From assembly GCF_945859705.1 (NCBI RefSeq), contig NC_079134.1, forward strand, positions 33,051,136-33,115,135: a stretch of 64,000 nucleotides of DNA. The letters are read 5' to 3'. Shown here piece by piece: positions 25,801 to 37,165 of the stretch. The position numbers and the translations under genes are program-made. Origin of the DNA: Episyrphus balteatus. Taxonomy: Eukaryota; Arthropoda; Insecta; Diptera; Syrphidae. Positions within the stretch are counted from its first letter, which is position 1, and each line of letters begins with the position of its first letter. The notes below the pieces were generated by a model. It was given only the letters and a program-made list of their open reading frames with translations. It searched no databases and was not told the origin of the DNA.

Positions 25801-25982
25801 ATAAATCAAGACAAGAATTAAAAACATATTCACCTGGTGAAACCATTTATATCAAAATTAATAAAAGGCTAGGAACAAAATTAACCCCCAGATTTAGAAA
25901 AGAGATTGTTAAAGAAGACAAATCAACCACAGTTCTAACAAATTCAGGCAAAATAGTCCACAAAAATAACATTAGGAATTAA
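22842..25982 (+). CDS. errantivirus Pro-Pol (protease, reverse transcriptase, RNase H, integrase)
   Basis: Expressed by -1 frameshift from gag. Domains in order: an aspartic protease with DTGS at 22914-22925; reverse transcriptase with FRLVIDYRKLN, VLDLKSGFHQIPL, LPFGLKNAP and the catalytic YIDD at 23850-23861; RNase H with TDAS at 24330-24341; and integrase. The integrase has an HHCC zinc-binding region (H..H then CRIC near 25180) and a DDE core with Asp codons at 25272 and 25437 and Glu at 25548 (36 residues between the last two). Over 1,040 codons are open with no break and all catalytic residues are in place, so the enzyme could be active. Translation of the fusion starts in gag; there is no independent ATG near the protease. 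Confidence 0.95.
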   Translation, partial: RLNDSSLPYFQCRTKSGQLLNFLIDTGSSKNYIQPCLVEKPLPNEQTFLAKSIAGNIEITKHTFVNLFNLNDVKLKFYLLPTLKSFHGILGNDSLKNLHAVIHPKDNFMSILGKTKIRFKQLKSQYVNPIGIKIDHMSESQKKTIATISQKFKPLFANPNEKLTYTTRVIGEIRTNTDSPVYSKYYPYPASLKDEVEKQINELLENNIIKPSRSPYNSPVWIVPKKPDSSGKKNFRLVIDYRKLNEVTISDRYPIPEINEILSHLGQSKFFSVLDLKSGFHQIPLKRSDTEKTAFSINGGKYEFTRLPFGLKNAPSIFQRAVDDILRAYIGKICYVYIDDIIIFSQNEKDHACHIEKVLHTLCEANMKVQLDKCHFFKEEVEFLGFIVSSKGLTTNPSKVQAIANFPIPKNLKELRSFLGLAGYYRRFIHDYAKLAKPLTRMLRGKEGHISKFKSSKVLISLSTEAIEAFNKLRKSLTSKDVILAYPDFKKSFELTTDASEYAIGAVLSQDDRPIMFISRSLDKTEEHYAVNEKEMLAIIWALDSFRNYLYGTAHVKIYTDHQPLTYAMSNKNNNSKMKRWKEILEEYDHKIIYKPGKSNVVADALSRAPQNSEVFSLTASQHSDQSSSHNLIPSVESPINVFKNQIFLLIGKETKYEFKIPFPTYHRHIFTQPDYTIDQLISIFKRVLNPSVINGLYTNESIMGRVQEMYPLHYQTFRIRFTQTQVTDLTNVIDQNEEILKEHNRAHRNAKENKIQLLFKYYFPKMNARISEIIKQCRICKEQKYERHPNKPKIQETPIPQFPGDIVHIDIYSTDSKQILTAIDKFSKYAQVKIIKSKAIFDIIEPLRQLIFSFGGGVPKKIIFDNEKSFNSATISFMLQDQLGIQIYTTPPYSSSVNGQIERFHSTLSEIMRCLKAERPRMPFDQLLDCSVYEYNYSIHSVTNKRPIEVFFGRTVTTDPKQFESARQENIENLRLKQSKDLQTHNKSRQELKTYSPGETIYIKINKRLGTKLTPRFRKEIVKEDKSTTVLTNSGKIVHKNNIRN

Positions 25983-25989
25983 CTTTTTC

Positions 25990-26606
25990 AGATTTTTCCT
26001 TTGCGGTGTGCTAAGCGAAATACAAATTTTGGATTATTCCAATTCAAAAATTGTAGCCACGAACATGGGCCCAGCAAAATTACAAATCGGCGCGTTAAGA
26101 ATTATCCACGTCATCGACCTAGGCCAATACGAGGAGATCTTAACGAATATCCAAGCCGACATAGACCATCAAGTCAATAAATCCGATCCCAGTCTTCCCT
26201 ACCTGTCCCACCAAATATCCGAAGTCCTCAAATCCCTAAATAATTTAAAACCCAATAGAAATCCGAGATCAATGAACTTCTTAGGAAGTGCATGGAAATG
26301 GTTGGCCGGTACTCCGGACCACGAGGATTTCCGAATTATAAAAGCACACACACAAAAATTATTACAAAATAATGAGAAACAAATCATTATTAATAATGTA
26401 TTAACAAAAAAAATAAATAAAATAAGCAATATAACAGACAATTTAGTAGAAATTACTAAACTTAATGCAATCCAAAAAAACGAATTTCTGTTAGACATTA
26501 AGTTCAAAGTACAAATCATAAAAGAAGAAATAATCAATATAGAATACGCTCTACTTTGGGCAAAAAATAACATAATAAATTTTATCCAATTCCGAAATCG
26601 AAATTG
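25990..26606 (+). pseudogene. errantivirus env, 5' part (frame 1)
   Basis: Envelope glycoprotein, which in this family is translated from a spliced mRNA. A pyrimidine-rich stretch ending in AG at 25990-25991 just after the pol stop is the likely acceptor. The frame opens with a hydrophobic leader (FFLCGVLS), and has no ATG at its start, consistent with splicing to an upstream ATG. A conserved LGSAWKWLAG segment near 26280-26320, followed by PDHEDF, resembles the fusion-peptide region of insect errantivirus Env. The frame ends prematurely at 26622 and continuity passes to the next frame at about 26580-26606, so this copy is broken by a frameshift. Confidence 0.82.
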
Positions 26607-27466
26607 TCAAAGAAAAATTTAATAAGCAAAATGTACCATTCATTAACTTAGAAGAGGCACTAGAATTTTCGAATGTAAAAATAGCCTCCAATAATACAAA
26701 TTTACTTTATATAATAACTATTCCCACAACGGGAACAGAGATTTGTACAAAAATTCTAATCAAACCTATTAAACAAAATAAAAATGTAATTAAAATAAAT
26801 TATGAGAACATATTAAATTGTAACAATAAAATATATGGTGTAAAAAGTAAATGCAATACTTGCAACAATCTAACTATCTGTAAAAGAAACGAAATTATAA
26901 ATTTAGAAAACGACAATTGTACAAGAAACCTAATCCAAAGTAAACAACTAAACTGCGACGAAATCAACAACCAGCATATCCCGACTGTAGAGGAAATACA
27001 CCCAGGAACAATACTACTCAACCAATTCAACGGCTCTATTCTGGTGGAAAATAAGAAAGTAAATCTAACTGGCTCCTTCATTGTGCAATACAGCAACATA
27101 TCAATAGTTATAGATGGGCAGGAATACCTATCAAAGGAGACTCCAGCAGGAAAGCCATTACCTGCAATCTTGCATGAGAACTTTTCAACAAAAACCTACA
27201 AGGAGATTCTCACAATGGAAATGCTCAAAGAACTGCACATCAACAACACGGTGCATCTAAAGAAAATCCAAAGCGATGCAAACATCCATAAAATCGCCAA
27301 CTATAGCCTTTCGACCATCCTAATACTTTCCATACTAGCAATAATCGTCAAAATAATCATTCCAACCAAGAAAGTCATACAAATCAAAGAAGAACCAAAG
27401 AAAGATCATATGGACCAAAACAAAATACCAGTGCTCTATTTGTCGACTGAGGACAGTCGAATTTAA
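26582..27466 (+). pseudogene. errantivirus env, 3' part (frame 2)
   Basis: Continuation of env in the next frame after a small indel. It holds several Cys pairs (CNNKIYG.., CNTC), possible N-glycosylation sites, and near the end a hydrophobic membrane segment (STILILSILAIIVKIII, about 27308-27358) followed by a short basic/acidic tail. The stop at 27464 abuts the polypurine tract. The break means this copy is unlikely to make a full Env without compensation. Confidence 0.8.
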
Positions 27467-27475
27467 GAAGGGAGG
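27463..27475 (+). other. polypurine tract
   Basis: TTAAGAAGGGAGG lies immediately before the 3' LTR, overlapping the env stop. It is the primer for plus-strand DNA synthesis in this class. Confidence 0.8.
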
Positions 27476-27792
27476 AGTTATCACAGTATAAGTTGTCGTC
27501 GCTAACAACACGCGCGACACAACTTAGCTGACACAACATGTTGTCGACCCCAGTCAACACGAGCCAGTGACCAGACTGCAGCGAGGGTTCCCACAGGTGG
27601 GAATTCCAGGAATATGAAGTCAGCAGTACTACAGTCAGCAACACTAACAACATAACAATAAAATTAGGTTTCTTTCGGGCCAACAAAATGTATCTAATTG
27701 AGTTTACTTCTATCAATAAAAGAGCTCACATCATTGAGCAAAAAGTACAAAAACTGTTTTTTTTAGTTCAAATAATTAACAAATCCATAACT
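27476..27792 (+). repeat. 3' LTR, 317 bp
   Basis: It begins AGTTAT and ends ATAACT, a 6-bp inverted repeat typical of the AGT...ACT LTR ends of errantiviruses. It contains an AATAAA polyadenylation signal at 27715-27720. TGTA follows directly and would be one copy of a 4-bp target duplication. Confidence 0.85.
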
Positions 27793-27804
27793 TGTATCTA
27801 CCAT

Positions 27805-27945
27805 GAACGAGGGATATGGATATCGAGATAAAAGTTTGCTTTAATTGCCTCAGTTATGGGGGTGTAGCCAGTCTAAAGATTCAAGACCCATATCATCCCA
27901 GATGATGTTCAAAGTTGGCCTTATCGGTTTTAAATTATAGTCTCC
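27805..27945. repeat. ~130-bp duplicated sequence, copy 2
   Basis: This is the right flank of the errantivirus and aligns with 14970-15110 (see that entry). The similarity starts close to the 3' LTR boundary, so the element may have inserted in or next to this sequence. Confidence 0.55.
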
Positions 27946-29180
27946 GCCAACGTCTCGCAACAAATACAAGTAAACACACACGTCTAACCGTTTTATTACC
28001 ATCTATCTCAGTCGCTTCCTTCAAAAAAAGGACTCCTCTCATAAAAAAAAAACCAGGCATATCGGGAAGTGTTATTCACTTCATAAACTCACAGATTGTA
28101 TAAAAATCCAGCTACCGATACCTGTCTTCATTAAATCAATTGCAGACGCCGCAAAAGGATGCATAAAAAAAAAGAAGAAGTCCTGCTGAGACATGACTTC
28201 ACGTCTTGCCATCAGGTGTCGGGAATGGTAAATTAAAGGTTCACCTAAACCTGTCAGCACAAACGGTATACAGATCCTTCTCGAATATATTCCTCAATTC
28301 ATGGAGGAAGATAAAGTGAATTAGGATATAAAATTGAGTTGATTATAATCTTGGAGAGTGTATCATTATCCTGTTGGCTCATTAATAGAATAACAATGAC
28401 CATCACCGCACCATCACTTGCCATATGGTCAAGTGAATACCGAACAAGGAGTCTTGCACCAACCAAAATGATAATGTTGTCCCTGCAGATCCCGATTTGA
28501 TAAGAGCGGCAATGAGGAAGATTTTGGATAGCAGCAGGCATGGCACCGTGCGCTACACACGCGAGTCCTTTTTTACAAAAAAAAAAAAACATAAATTGAA
28601 AGGGAAAGGTCCTTAAAATGTTGTTGTTTTTTGTCAGTTTCTTTTAAATCGATTGTATATGTTATTTTTATTTTTCTAATTTTTCTGTTTAGAATGGTGC
28701 TAGAAAACAACAGTTGTTCTAGCACTAAGATGGGTTCATTATTGGCTATCCAAGCTGGTCAGCAATATAGAAAGTTGACTTTAGTGGTGGTAGAGGGAAC
28801 ATAGTAATTATCCTTTTAACATGGTACATTCCAGAAAATTGTTAATGTTCTTTTCGAAGAATTTTGTATAAGGGTTGAAGTTGTTGTAGCTGGTTTTCTC
28901 CTAATTAAATAATTTTTGAAACAAAATGCATTCATCAAACTAGAAAAGGAAATGGTGAAAAGGGTTATATTGGCTAGTCATGGGCAATTTGACACATAAA
29001 AGTCAACAAGGGCTTGGGTGTGGTGTGCCGTATGTTAGTTTTGTTTGCTGATTAAAAATTGAATGATTCCTATCAAATTAAGCTGTATGCAGGAGGATGC
29101 ATCAGAAGGGTTAATTTTTTGGTAAAGTGATAATGATATAGGAAAAACATATAGGTACTGAGGTCTTTTTTTAAAGACTT
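27946..29180. other. unassigned DNA
   Basis: No gene, TIR or tandem repeat was supported. Base composition at 28180-28560 is less AT-rich than average. Open frames are short and lack recognisable motifs. Confidence 0.4.
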
Positions 29181-29183
29181 TTA

Positions 29184-31189
29184 TATATCTTTGCTGCCGG
29201 GTACAAAGGGGTTAAGTAAAAAAAAATCGATTTTCGGATTTTTATTGGACTTTAGTCAGTTTTGTTTTATCTTTCGTTTGGTCCTATCGCCATAGCTCTA
29301 GTGTATCTCCTTCCTTTGAAAATTATTCGGTACAAAGGGTTTAAGTCAAAAAATTTTAAAATTTTGTGGTACTAAGGGCGTAAGTTGACTTAACTCCTTT
29401 GTTTTTGCATTAATTTTTAATTTTAAAATAAAAAAAATGGTCCTAAGGCGTTAAGTCAAGAGGAAGACAGAAAACGAAAATTCATTTTTCTACAGTGTTA
29501 TATTAGCTCAAAAAGAATTCTCACATTTGGTAAATAATCACATTGTTATTTCCAACTTTCTATTACAAATTAAACCTTGTTATCAATGTAAACAAAGATT
29601 TTTCTTGACTTAACTCCTTTGTATCAAGTTTATTTTTGATGACTAAATGGCTCTAAAGTGTTAAGTCAACACATTTTTTTTAAGAACGTTCATTGTCTGG
29701 TCAATAGCATATGGATATTAAAAAAGATCTTATAGGTGATGTTTCTGCGTCATTACTTTTTCTAAATAACAGGTCGACAAAAATGAAAATATTTTTTGTG
29801 CTTGTGTTTAATTTGCACTTTTTGGGTTCATGGTAAACCAAAACAATAGATAATCACCCTTTCCCCTCCTAAGATTTGCTTTTATAGTGTTGGGAGCAAA
29901 AATACAATTTTCATACCCTGTGAGTCTAACTCGAGTTTTATGAGCTATAGTGCAAGAACCGTGCATTGTACAAAAAAACTGTTGAGGTATAAAATGTAGA
30001 TAATTGAAAGATCTATATTTTTGCTAAAGCTTTTTATTCGACTTAAATTATAAGAAAAAAGTTATGATGAATACAAGGGTTTTTTGCTCTGAAAAACCCT
30101 GTTTTTTGAGTTCAAACGTAATATTTTTTGATCTAACTTCAACTTTGGAAACTTTTATACTTTTTTTAAAAACTGCAATACAGGGATAAGTTTTAAAAAT
30201 AATAAACCAGAGTCACACAATACAAATTTTTTTCGTCTTGTTGCGCTGAAATAAAAGTAAGAAATTGAGTTTTTACGAAACTTGAAACTGTTAATTAATT
30301 TGCAGAAAAATGGCGTATGAAATAAAAAATATTTTTATTAATTAATTGTTTCTTATTGTTAAGCAATGTTTTATTAAAAGAATTGTAAAAAACAAAAATC
30401 AATTATGGGCAGAGGAAGCAAAATACTGTTGCAAAGTAGGGAAATTTCACAAGAACTGCATATTTTATCGAAAACCGTAAGGATTTGGGCTGAACATTCT
30501 TAAGAGATCTTAAGTTTCGTTTCATCCATTACTTTCTAGACACCCTGTATATGCAACAAAATAATAAAAATACTATGCAAACAAATTAATTTAATATTTC
30601 AATAAATAAAGAATTTCAATATGAATTAGTTTGACTACAGTTTGGATACAGTTATTTTTGTAGATTAAAAGTACCATCAGAGTGAATTACTTTTACCATA
30701 AATATTGAAAATAGAAGGTATCAAATAATGCCTCAAGCTCCCATTTGACAAAAATTCGAACAAAACGAAAATTTCGATTTAATTTTTCTTTTTCCTTCTT
30801 AATTTTCTTCTTTTTTTTATTTTTCTGAATATGAATATGAAAACAGCATTAAAATGAAGAAAACAAAACAAAAATCAGCCGAAACGGTTAAGACGTTCTC
30901 GAATTTTTGCCAAAATTACGTCCGACATTTTTTGTAAAAGACAGATTTTCTTGAATACTGCAAATTGCTCTGCTGACTTCAAAAGTAAATTAAATAAAAA
31001 AAGAAAAATGTTTTCCAAATGAGTATCAATATATCTATCATAATTTCATAATCACAACCCAAGCACAAATTTCATGTTGACCTGTGTAATAATATTCAGA
31101 TTTACAAACAAAAATTGAAACTTAAATTCCATTTTTCTCAAAACTACCTTTTCTGACTTAACCCCTTTGTACCCGGCGCCAAAGATATA
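29184..31189. mobile_element. ~2-kb TIR element with TTAAGTCA subterminal words
   Basis: The ends TATATCTTTG and GCCGGGTACAAAGGGGTTAA at left are mirrored at 31145-31189. The word AAAGGGGTTAAGTC and variants recur in both orientations near 29330, 29375, 29390, 29440, 29605 and 29650. TA flanks both ends but the tips themselves are TA-rich, so the exact duplication is uncertain. A truncated mariner-like MITE lies inside (30080-30549). No transposase is seen. Confidence 0.7.
30080..30549. mobile_element. truncated mariner-like MITE, relative of 7997-8744
   Basis: It aligns with 8310-8744 through words such as CTCTGAAAAACC, AAAGTAAGAAATTGAGTTT and AAAATCAATTATG. It ends with TCTAGACACCCTG then TA, a mariner-type tip better preserved than in the other copy. 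The left end is missing. Confidence 0.65.
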
Positions 31190-31352
31190 ACCTGCTCCTA
31201 TTATTATTTAAAGATTGTGCTTGGAAAACAACAGTTATCATTTTTTATCTTAAATTTTTGGATGAAAATATTTTTTAAAAAATTTATGCAAAAAATAGCC
31301 ATGTTTCGCAAAAAATATTCAATTAAGGCCCTGTTCTGTGTTAATAGTAATA

Positions 31353-32995
31353 GACCAGTGCCAATAATTTTTGAAAATAAAAAAATTATTAGCAGCATGT
31401 GGGTGGTGGGAAAATTTAGGATAAATGGTATATGAAAGGGGAAAAATAAATTGCCCACAAAAAAATTGGGGGAAAGGGGGTGGGTGGGCGAAAAAGTGGG
31501 GTGGGTGTCAAAAATCATGGTTTTTTGCGATTTCTGTCAAAACTAGACGTCCTATCGAAAAAAGTCAAATGCAAAAGTTGTAGGTAGTATAAATGTCTAC
31601 ATTTTTTACTCAAACAATTTTTTTCTATAACCTCAAAAATATTAGAAAAAATGCAAAAATACGATTTTTTTATTTTTTATTTTTATCTTTTACAAAAATG
31701 GTTGGATTTTAACAAAACAAAAAAACGATTTTTAAGATCGATTTTTCCGAAAATGACAGTAATATTGGCGAGAAATAATTTTCCATAGAAACTAAATTAT
31801 AATTTTCTGATGGCTTTTGACCTTCTTAATTTGAATCTAGCATTAGAATAGCTCTAACGTGAAAAGTTTTTGAGATATTGAATTTTGAACGTCCAAAACA
31901 CTATTTTTGTGATGTTTTGCATGGTAATATCTCAAAAACGTGATGTGATAGAATTTTTCTGACTTCGGATTCGAGCTCAGCGCACAAAAAACCATTAGAA
32001 AAATATACTTTGATTTCTATAAAAAAACTTTTTGACTAGTGAATTCGAACAGGGAAGAAAAAATCGAATGCCTTGTTCAAATTCACTAGTCAAAAAGTTT
32101 TTTTTTATAGAAATCAAAGTATATTTTTCTAAAATTCTATCACATCACGTTTTTGAGATATTACCATGCAAAACATCACAAAAATAGTGTTTTGGACGTT
32201 CAAAATTCAATATCTCAAAAACTTTTCACGTTAGAGCTATTCTAATGCTAGATTCAAATTAAGAAGGTCAAAAGCCATCAGAAAATTATAATTTAGTTTC
32301 TATGGAAAATTATTTCTCGCCAATATTACTGTCATTTTCGGAAAAATCGATCTTAAAAATCGTTTTTTTGTTTTTTTTAATTTTTCTCAATATTTTCTAA
32401 AACAAAAGTATAGTTTTTCCACACAATCTTAAATAAGAGGTTTTAATCTAAATAATTTCATTTCAAACTTTTCAAAAATCAAAATTTTTTTCGGTAACTT
32501 TTTTGATTGAAAAATAGGCTATTTTTTCAAATAAAATTCGTCAAAAATCCAAAAATTCACTTTTTGCTCAAAAAAAATGTTTAATAGATAGAAAACATAA
32601 CAAAGTAGTTTTTTAAGAAGTTTTGTTAAAATCCAACCATTTTTGTAAAAGATAAAAATAAAAAATCAAAAAATCGTATTTTTGCATTTTTTCCAATATT
32701 TTTGAGGTTATAGAAAAAAATTGTTTGAGTAAAAGTTGTAGACATTTATACTACCTACAACTTTTGCATTTGACTTTTTTCGATAGGACGTCTAGTTTTG
32801 ACAGAAATCGTAAAAAACCATGATTTTTGACACCCACCCCACTTTTTCGCCCACCCACCCCCTTTCCCCCAATTTTTTTGTGGGCAATTTATTTTTCCCC
32901 TTTCATATACCATTTATCCTAAATTTTCCCACCACCCTTATGCTGCTAATAATTTGTTCAACTTTTGCCCTCTGAAAACCGGATTGGCACTGGTC
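31353..32995. mobile_element. 1.6-kb foldback element with near-perfect ~700-bp arms
   Basis: The tips GACCAGTGCCAAT and ATTGGCACTGGTC are flanked by TA on both sides (31351-31352 and 32996-32997), as for Tc1/mariner elements. Left arm 31353-32050 is mirrored by 32080-32995. Identity is almost complete over long blocks. The right arm has an extra ~250 bp (about 32373-32625) and ~20 bp near its tip; the left arm has an extra ~40 bp near the loop. There is no coding sequence. A related piece lies at 63288-63450. Confidence 0.85.
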
Positions 32996-32999
32996 TATA

Positions 33000-33550
33000 A
33001 GTACTATAACAAATTAAAAGTTTTAAATTTTGTTGAAAACAGCTCTATAGTAATTACACATTTTTGACGTTACAAAAAAATCAAATAAGTTAAAATTAAC
33101 TTTCGTTCATTAATATTGATGGGTTCAAATTCAGCAGATATCTGAATATTGATTTCTCACAAATTTCGCATGAGAACTCAGTTTTAATAAAAAAAATTCC
33201 CAAAATTTCTTTTATTTCAGAAACAAAATAAGTCCATGAGCATAAACTTTTCAGGAGCAACAAAAAACTGTTTTTTTTATGTTAAAATACCACAACGCTT
33301 CAAATTTCGAGCAGGTATGCTGAGTTATAATTTAGTTTAAGATGCATTTAGAAACCTTTAAAATATAAATTTTTTTTAAGTCTTAACGGGTTTTTAAGCC
33401 TTTAAAGTCACTGGACTTATATAGTTTCTGAAATAAACAAACTTTTTTTTGGTAAAACTTTTGTTTTTATCCAGCTATAGCTTTTGAACCCTGCTTTCAA
33501 TTTTAATCAATAAAATAGCAATAGATAGAGAAAATCTTTACTTTTTTATT
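33000..33550. other. unassigned AT-rich DNA
   Basis: No gene or element end was found. Confidence 0.4.
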
Positions 33551-33554
33551 GATG

Positions 33555-33890
33555 TACTAGCTGATCCGGCGGAAATCGTCATGCCATTTCTTGTATTTGT
33601 TTCTAATTTTTGACTCTGTAATGAGTTATCATTTTCCAATAAAAAAATTGGATCAAAATTGGAAAAGTTCGTAAAATGAATTTAAAAATATTCACTTTTA
33701 AACTTTTAATAAAAAGATGTAACGTATTGAAAAATAGAGTTTTATTTTACCGTTATTTCAAATTTGTCATTACAAAATTAATTGAAACTTTGTACAAATA
33801 TATGTATAATATAATATAGGCTCATTATCTATCTACACTGTAAATTTCATTAATTTATCTGTTGAAGAAAAAAAGATAAAAACGGCCAAA
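33555..33890 (+). repeat. dispersed insect repeat, partial copy
   Basis: It starts ACTAGCTGATCCGGCGGAAA, parallel to 18830, and continues with AAATTAATTGAAACTTTGTAC and TAAATTTCATTAAT-TATCT words that recur at 51230-51310. Both pieces belong to one repeat family with separate decay. Confidence 0.6.
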
Positions 33891-34900
33891 AAACTTGGAA
33901 CAAAAAAAAAACTTGTTTTTCCCGTTCTTTAGTCAAAAAGCATTTTAAAAATTCAAATACATGCATGCGTTTGATTAAAACCTATATTTCCTATAAGTTT
34001 GAGATTTTTTGCAGACTTTTAAAAATTCCAAAAATATAAAAGATTACTCAAAAATGTCATTAAAAATAAGTTGTTTTTTCAAAAAATTTTATTTCAAAAT
34101 ATAGGGCCTATTAAAAAAAATCCGTATTAGACCCCTAATTTTTTTTTGTTAATATCTTTCTAATGGTGTAACTCAAATTTCTGTGCAAAATTTTGCGTAC
34201 CTGTAATTAGTTTTTTGTCGAAGGTCCATGACTACAAAAAAAACCTTCACAACTTGGTTTTGAAATTTTTTTTAATTTTTTCAATACCTTTACTATACAA
34301 TAAATTTGTCCATGATTTAAAAAAAAGTCATTTCTTTACGACTTACCTTTTAGAAAATAGCCTCTTTTTTCAATGCCAAAATAATATAAAACTGGTAAAA
34401 AGTCATGTATTTAACATTCAAAAATGTTGCCACCTTTCTTTTCGTATTTTGAGGGGTCTGATAAACTTAATTTCTTTTCAGGAGATGAATAACTATAAAA
34501 AATGAGAAATTTCAAAAAATAAAAATTTTTGGGAAAACTGATTTTAGTGTTTGTTTATGAAATTGGATTTCATACTCTATTTTTGTATTTTCTTAACGGT
34601 TACGGTATGTAAAATAAGCTAAGCTAAATGCTTAATGAACATTTTTTTCTCTAAAGCCTATACCGTTGTTAGGATATAGGTTTTTGTGAAATTTCAGCTC
34701 ATATAACGGGATTAGCTGGAGTAAATTTCATGACTTTTCACAGATTGTAAACCACCTCAGTACGACCCTGTACAAAAAAAAAGGCTGTTACGAATTTTTT
34801 TCCTTGAAAAAATATATTTTTACTGGTCTACAAGCAAGCAGCAACTCGCAAAGCTTAATTATGTTAAAATTTTAGAAGCAGGCAGTAGTTACCAGCTAAC
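33891..34900. other. unassigned AT-rich DNA
   Basis: No gene was recognised; open frames are short and low-complexity. Confidence 0.4.
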
Positions 34901-37160
34901 GCTGCCGCGTGGAGATGACCAATTAATAGGCTATAACCAGGAAGATGGCACCTGTTCTTAACAACATGATTTTCATTTCAATTAGAAGTAAAAGAAAAAT
35001 TACTGTAACTTTGAACCACCAAATAATTTAGGTCATCACCTGTTGCTTCTGAGTTAGTCTAATAAATTTTTAATATTCATCATCAACTCCGCATCCAGCT
35101 TCTTCTTTTCCAAATTTGATTTTGGATAACATTTCTTCGAAGGAACTTTCTTAATCTTCATTAGTGTGTAGATGATACCTACATCTTTTCGTTAATATCA
35201 GTTAAAAACAAATATTAGTGGCGTTGTGCCAATGCAATGACAAAATTCCATATGCTTAAGGAATTGATCCTGCAATGTTAACTGATTTCTTATACCCTCT
35301 TGCTTAAATATACCTCAAAGATATTTGCCTCCATTCAACAAACATTTGTACAGCTTTAATAACATCCTGCAATCTCAACAAATTTCAATGATTCTATCTG
35401 CCAGTCTTTACTCAATTATTACCAGCTGATGCCTGTGCAACCCTTTCAGCTAGCATAAAATCTCTAATAGTATAATGAAAAGGGAAGTCCTTGAAAGGCA
35501 TATCGATGAAGAAAAAAAAAAATACAGAAAGCAGGTGAAAATTCTCCTGGAAACAAAATCAAACCAAACACGCACATCTTTGCACAAATCCTGAAGCCTG
35601 CAGCCATTTTCCCCTTTATTTTTAACGGAAAGGAAAAGTGAATTCCGATAAGAATGTTTGTATAATGCACACAGAGACGTGTACAACACTGCACTCGCCT
35701 GAGGTTTCAGCAGGTTATATACAATATTTCCATTCAAAGAAAAGAGGATCATTTGCTGCAAAAAAAAAAAGATTACTAAAATCGAAAGGAACACCCGCAC
35801 AAGTCATAAGTACACATAAAAACACAACTACAACGACACAACCCATCATTGTTTGCGATCCTCTTGAATGGGATGACGAGTATCTGTCGCTACCTAATCA
35901 ATCTGAAAAGCAAGTACGATATGAAAAAGGTGCAGCTTATGCAATGCTCTTGTCAAAAGCAACACACACCTGCGTCAACTTCAATATCTTACCTTTTTTC
36001 AGCTGATACTTTATTAAAACAGACAGAACTCCTACGAGTTCCTTCAATATGATACCTATTTCTTCCAAAAAACAGAGAGATTGAGCGGGTGAATCTTTAA
36101 GCGGATCGCTTGTGCCATTCTCAATTTTCAGATCATCATTTTTTGAGGTTACCTATCGTAACCCTGATAAAAGGATATTCATTACTTCTAGTTCTTTGAG
36201 TTTCTTTCTTTTTTCTTTTAGAAGTACTTATGCGCCTGTTTGTCTGCGCTTGCATTGCTAAAATGTCTTTGATCTTTGATGCAGCAAATGTCCTTTCAAG
36301 ATATCAAAACTGATGAAGAACATGACAGAGAAATAGGTATTCAATACGCTTGACTTCGCAAACTTTTGTAGAAATTACCGCATTGTTTGGACATATTGTT
36401 CGGACACAATAAAAGAAAAGAAAGAAAATCAGATCATCAATTTTGAATTGCGGCATCCAAAGAAGTACTCTGGAATGTGTCACTTTCGGCAACAAAAAAA
36501 AAAAAAAAAAGAAAATAAATAAACTGGTTCTGGTATAAAGGACAATATTTAGGATGGTAAAGGTGTTGGAAAATCGTCCTGCATTTTGCAGTTATTCTTG
36601 GAATATCAAAAAAATATTTCAATGTTGAAATGAATGAATTGCGCTCTTCATGTAGAGGTTTTTTTTTGATACTGAAAATGATGCAACCATCTGCAAGGCA
36701 CATTCTAAGGAAAATTGTTTTTCCCCTGCGCCTACATATTTATGAAAAAAAATCTTCATCAATGACAATACTAAAATGTATAAATATGAAGTTACAAAAA
36801 AACACAAAAAATAAAAATAATACTTAAACCGTAAAAATGTACCTTACGTCGACTACTAAATAAAAACAGTTGCAACACTAAAAATTTAGCGCGTTATACT
36901 TGGCGAAATGAGGACAGTAACAAATCAACTCCAATAAAGTTTTTTAATCAGTTAAAAAAAAAAAACTACTATTTCGACAAAATATAAAAAAAATTATACT
37001 AACTCTTACTATTTTGAATTAACTTTGCACAGTCAAAGCAATTACCATAAAACTGCATTTTTTTTTTTTCAAAAATTTTAAATAATGGGAATAAGTAATG
37101 TAGCAATGCATTTTTTTGCTTAATTCACAAATATTTGTTATTTCTTCAAAACTTGTAGTC
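34901..37160. other. unassigned DNA with protein-like fragments in several frames
   Basis: Base composition is less AT-rich than in the flanks. Short stretches read like protein: minus strand about 35054-35185 (KKVPSKKCYPKSNLEKKKLD), plus strand 35833-36003 (CDPLEWDDEYLSLPNQSEKQ) and plus strand 36283-36330. They lie in different frames with stops between. I do not recognise a family. This may be a decayed gene or an unrecognised transposon, or may be chance; confidence is low. Confidence 0.3.
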
Positions 37161-37165
37161 AGATA

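Larger units (their letters stand above)
20622..27792 (+). mobile_element. gypsy-group errantivirus (Ty3/gypsy LTR element with env)
   Basis: In order it holds a remnant of the 5' LTR, a tRNA-Lys-type primer binding site, gag, pro-pol, a frameshifted env, a polypurine tract and a full 3' LTR. The gag and pol frames are uninterrupted, so the copy is fairly young. The mixture of a gag without zinc knuckles, a -1 frameshifted pol and an env with an upstream splice acceptor is characteristic of insect errantiviruses such as 17.6, 297 and gypsy. Only the last 58 bases of the 5' LTR match the 3' LTR. TGTA follows the 3' LTR, but no matching 5' duplication is present, so the left end has been lost or replaced. 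Confidence 0.93.
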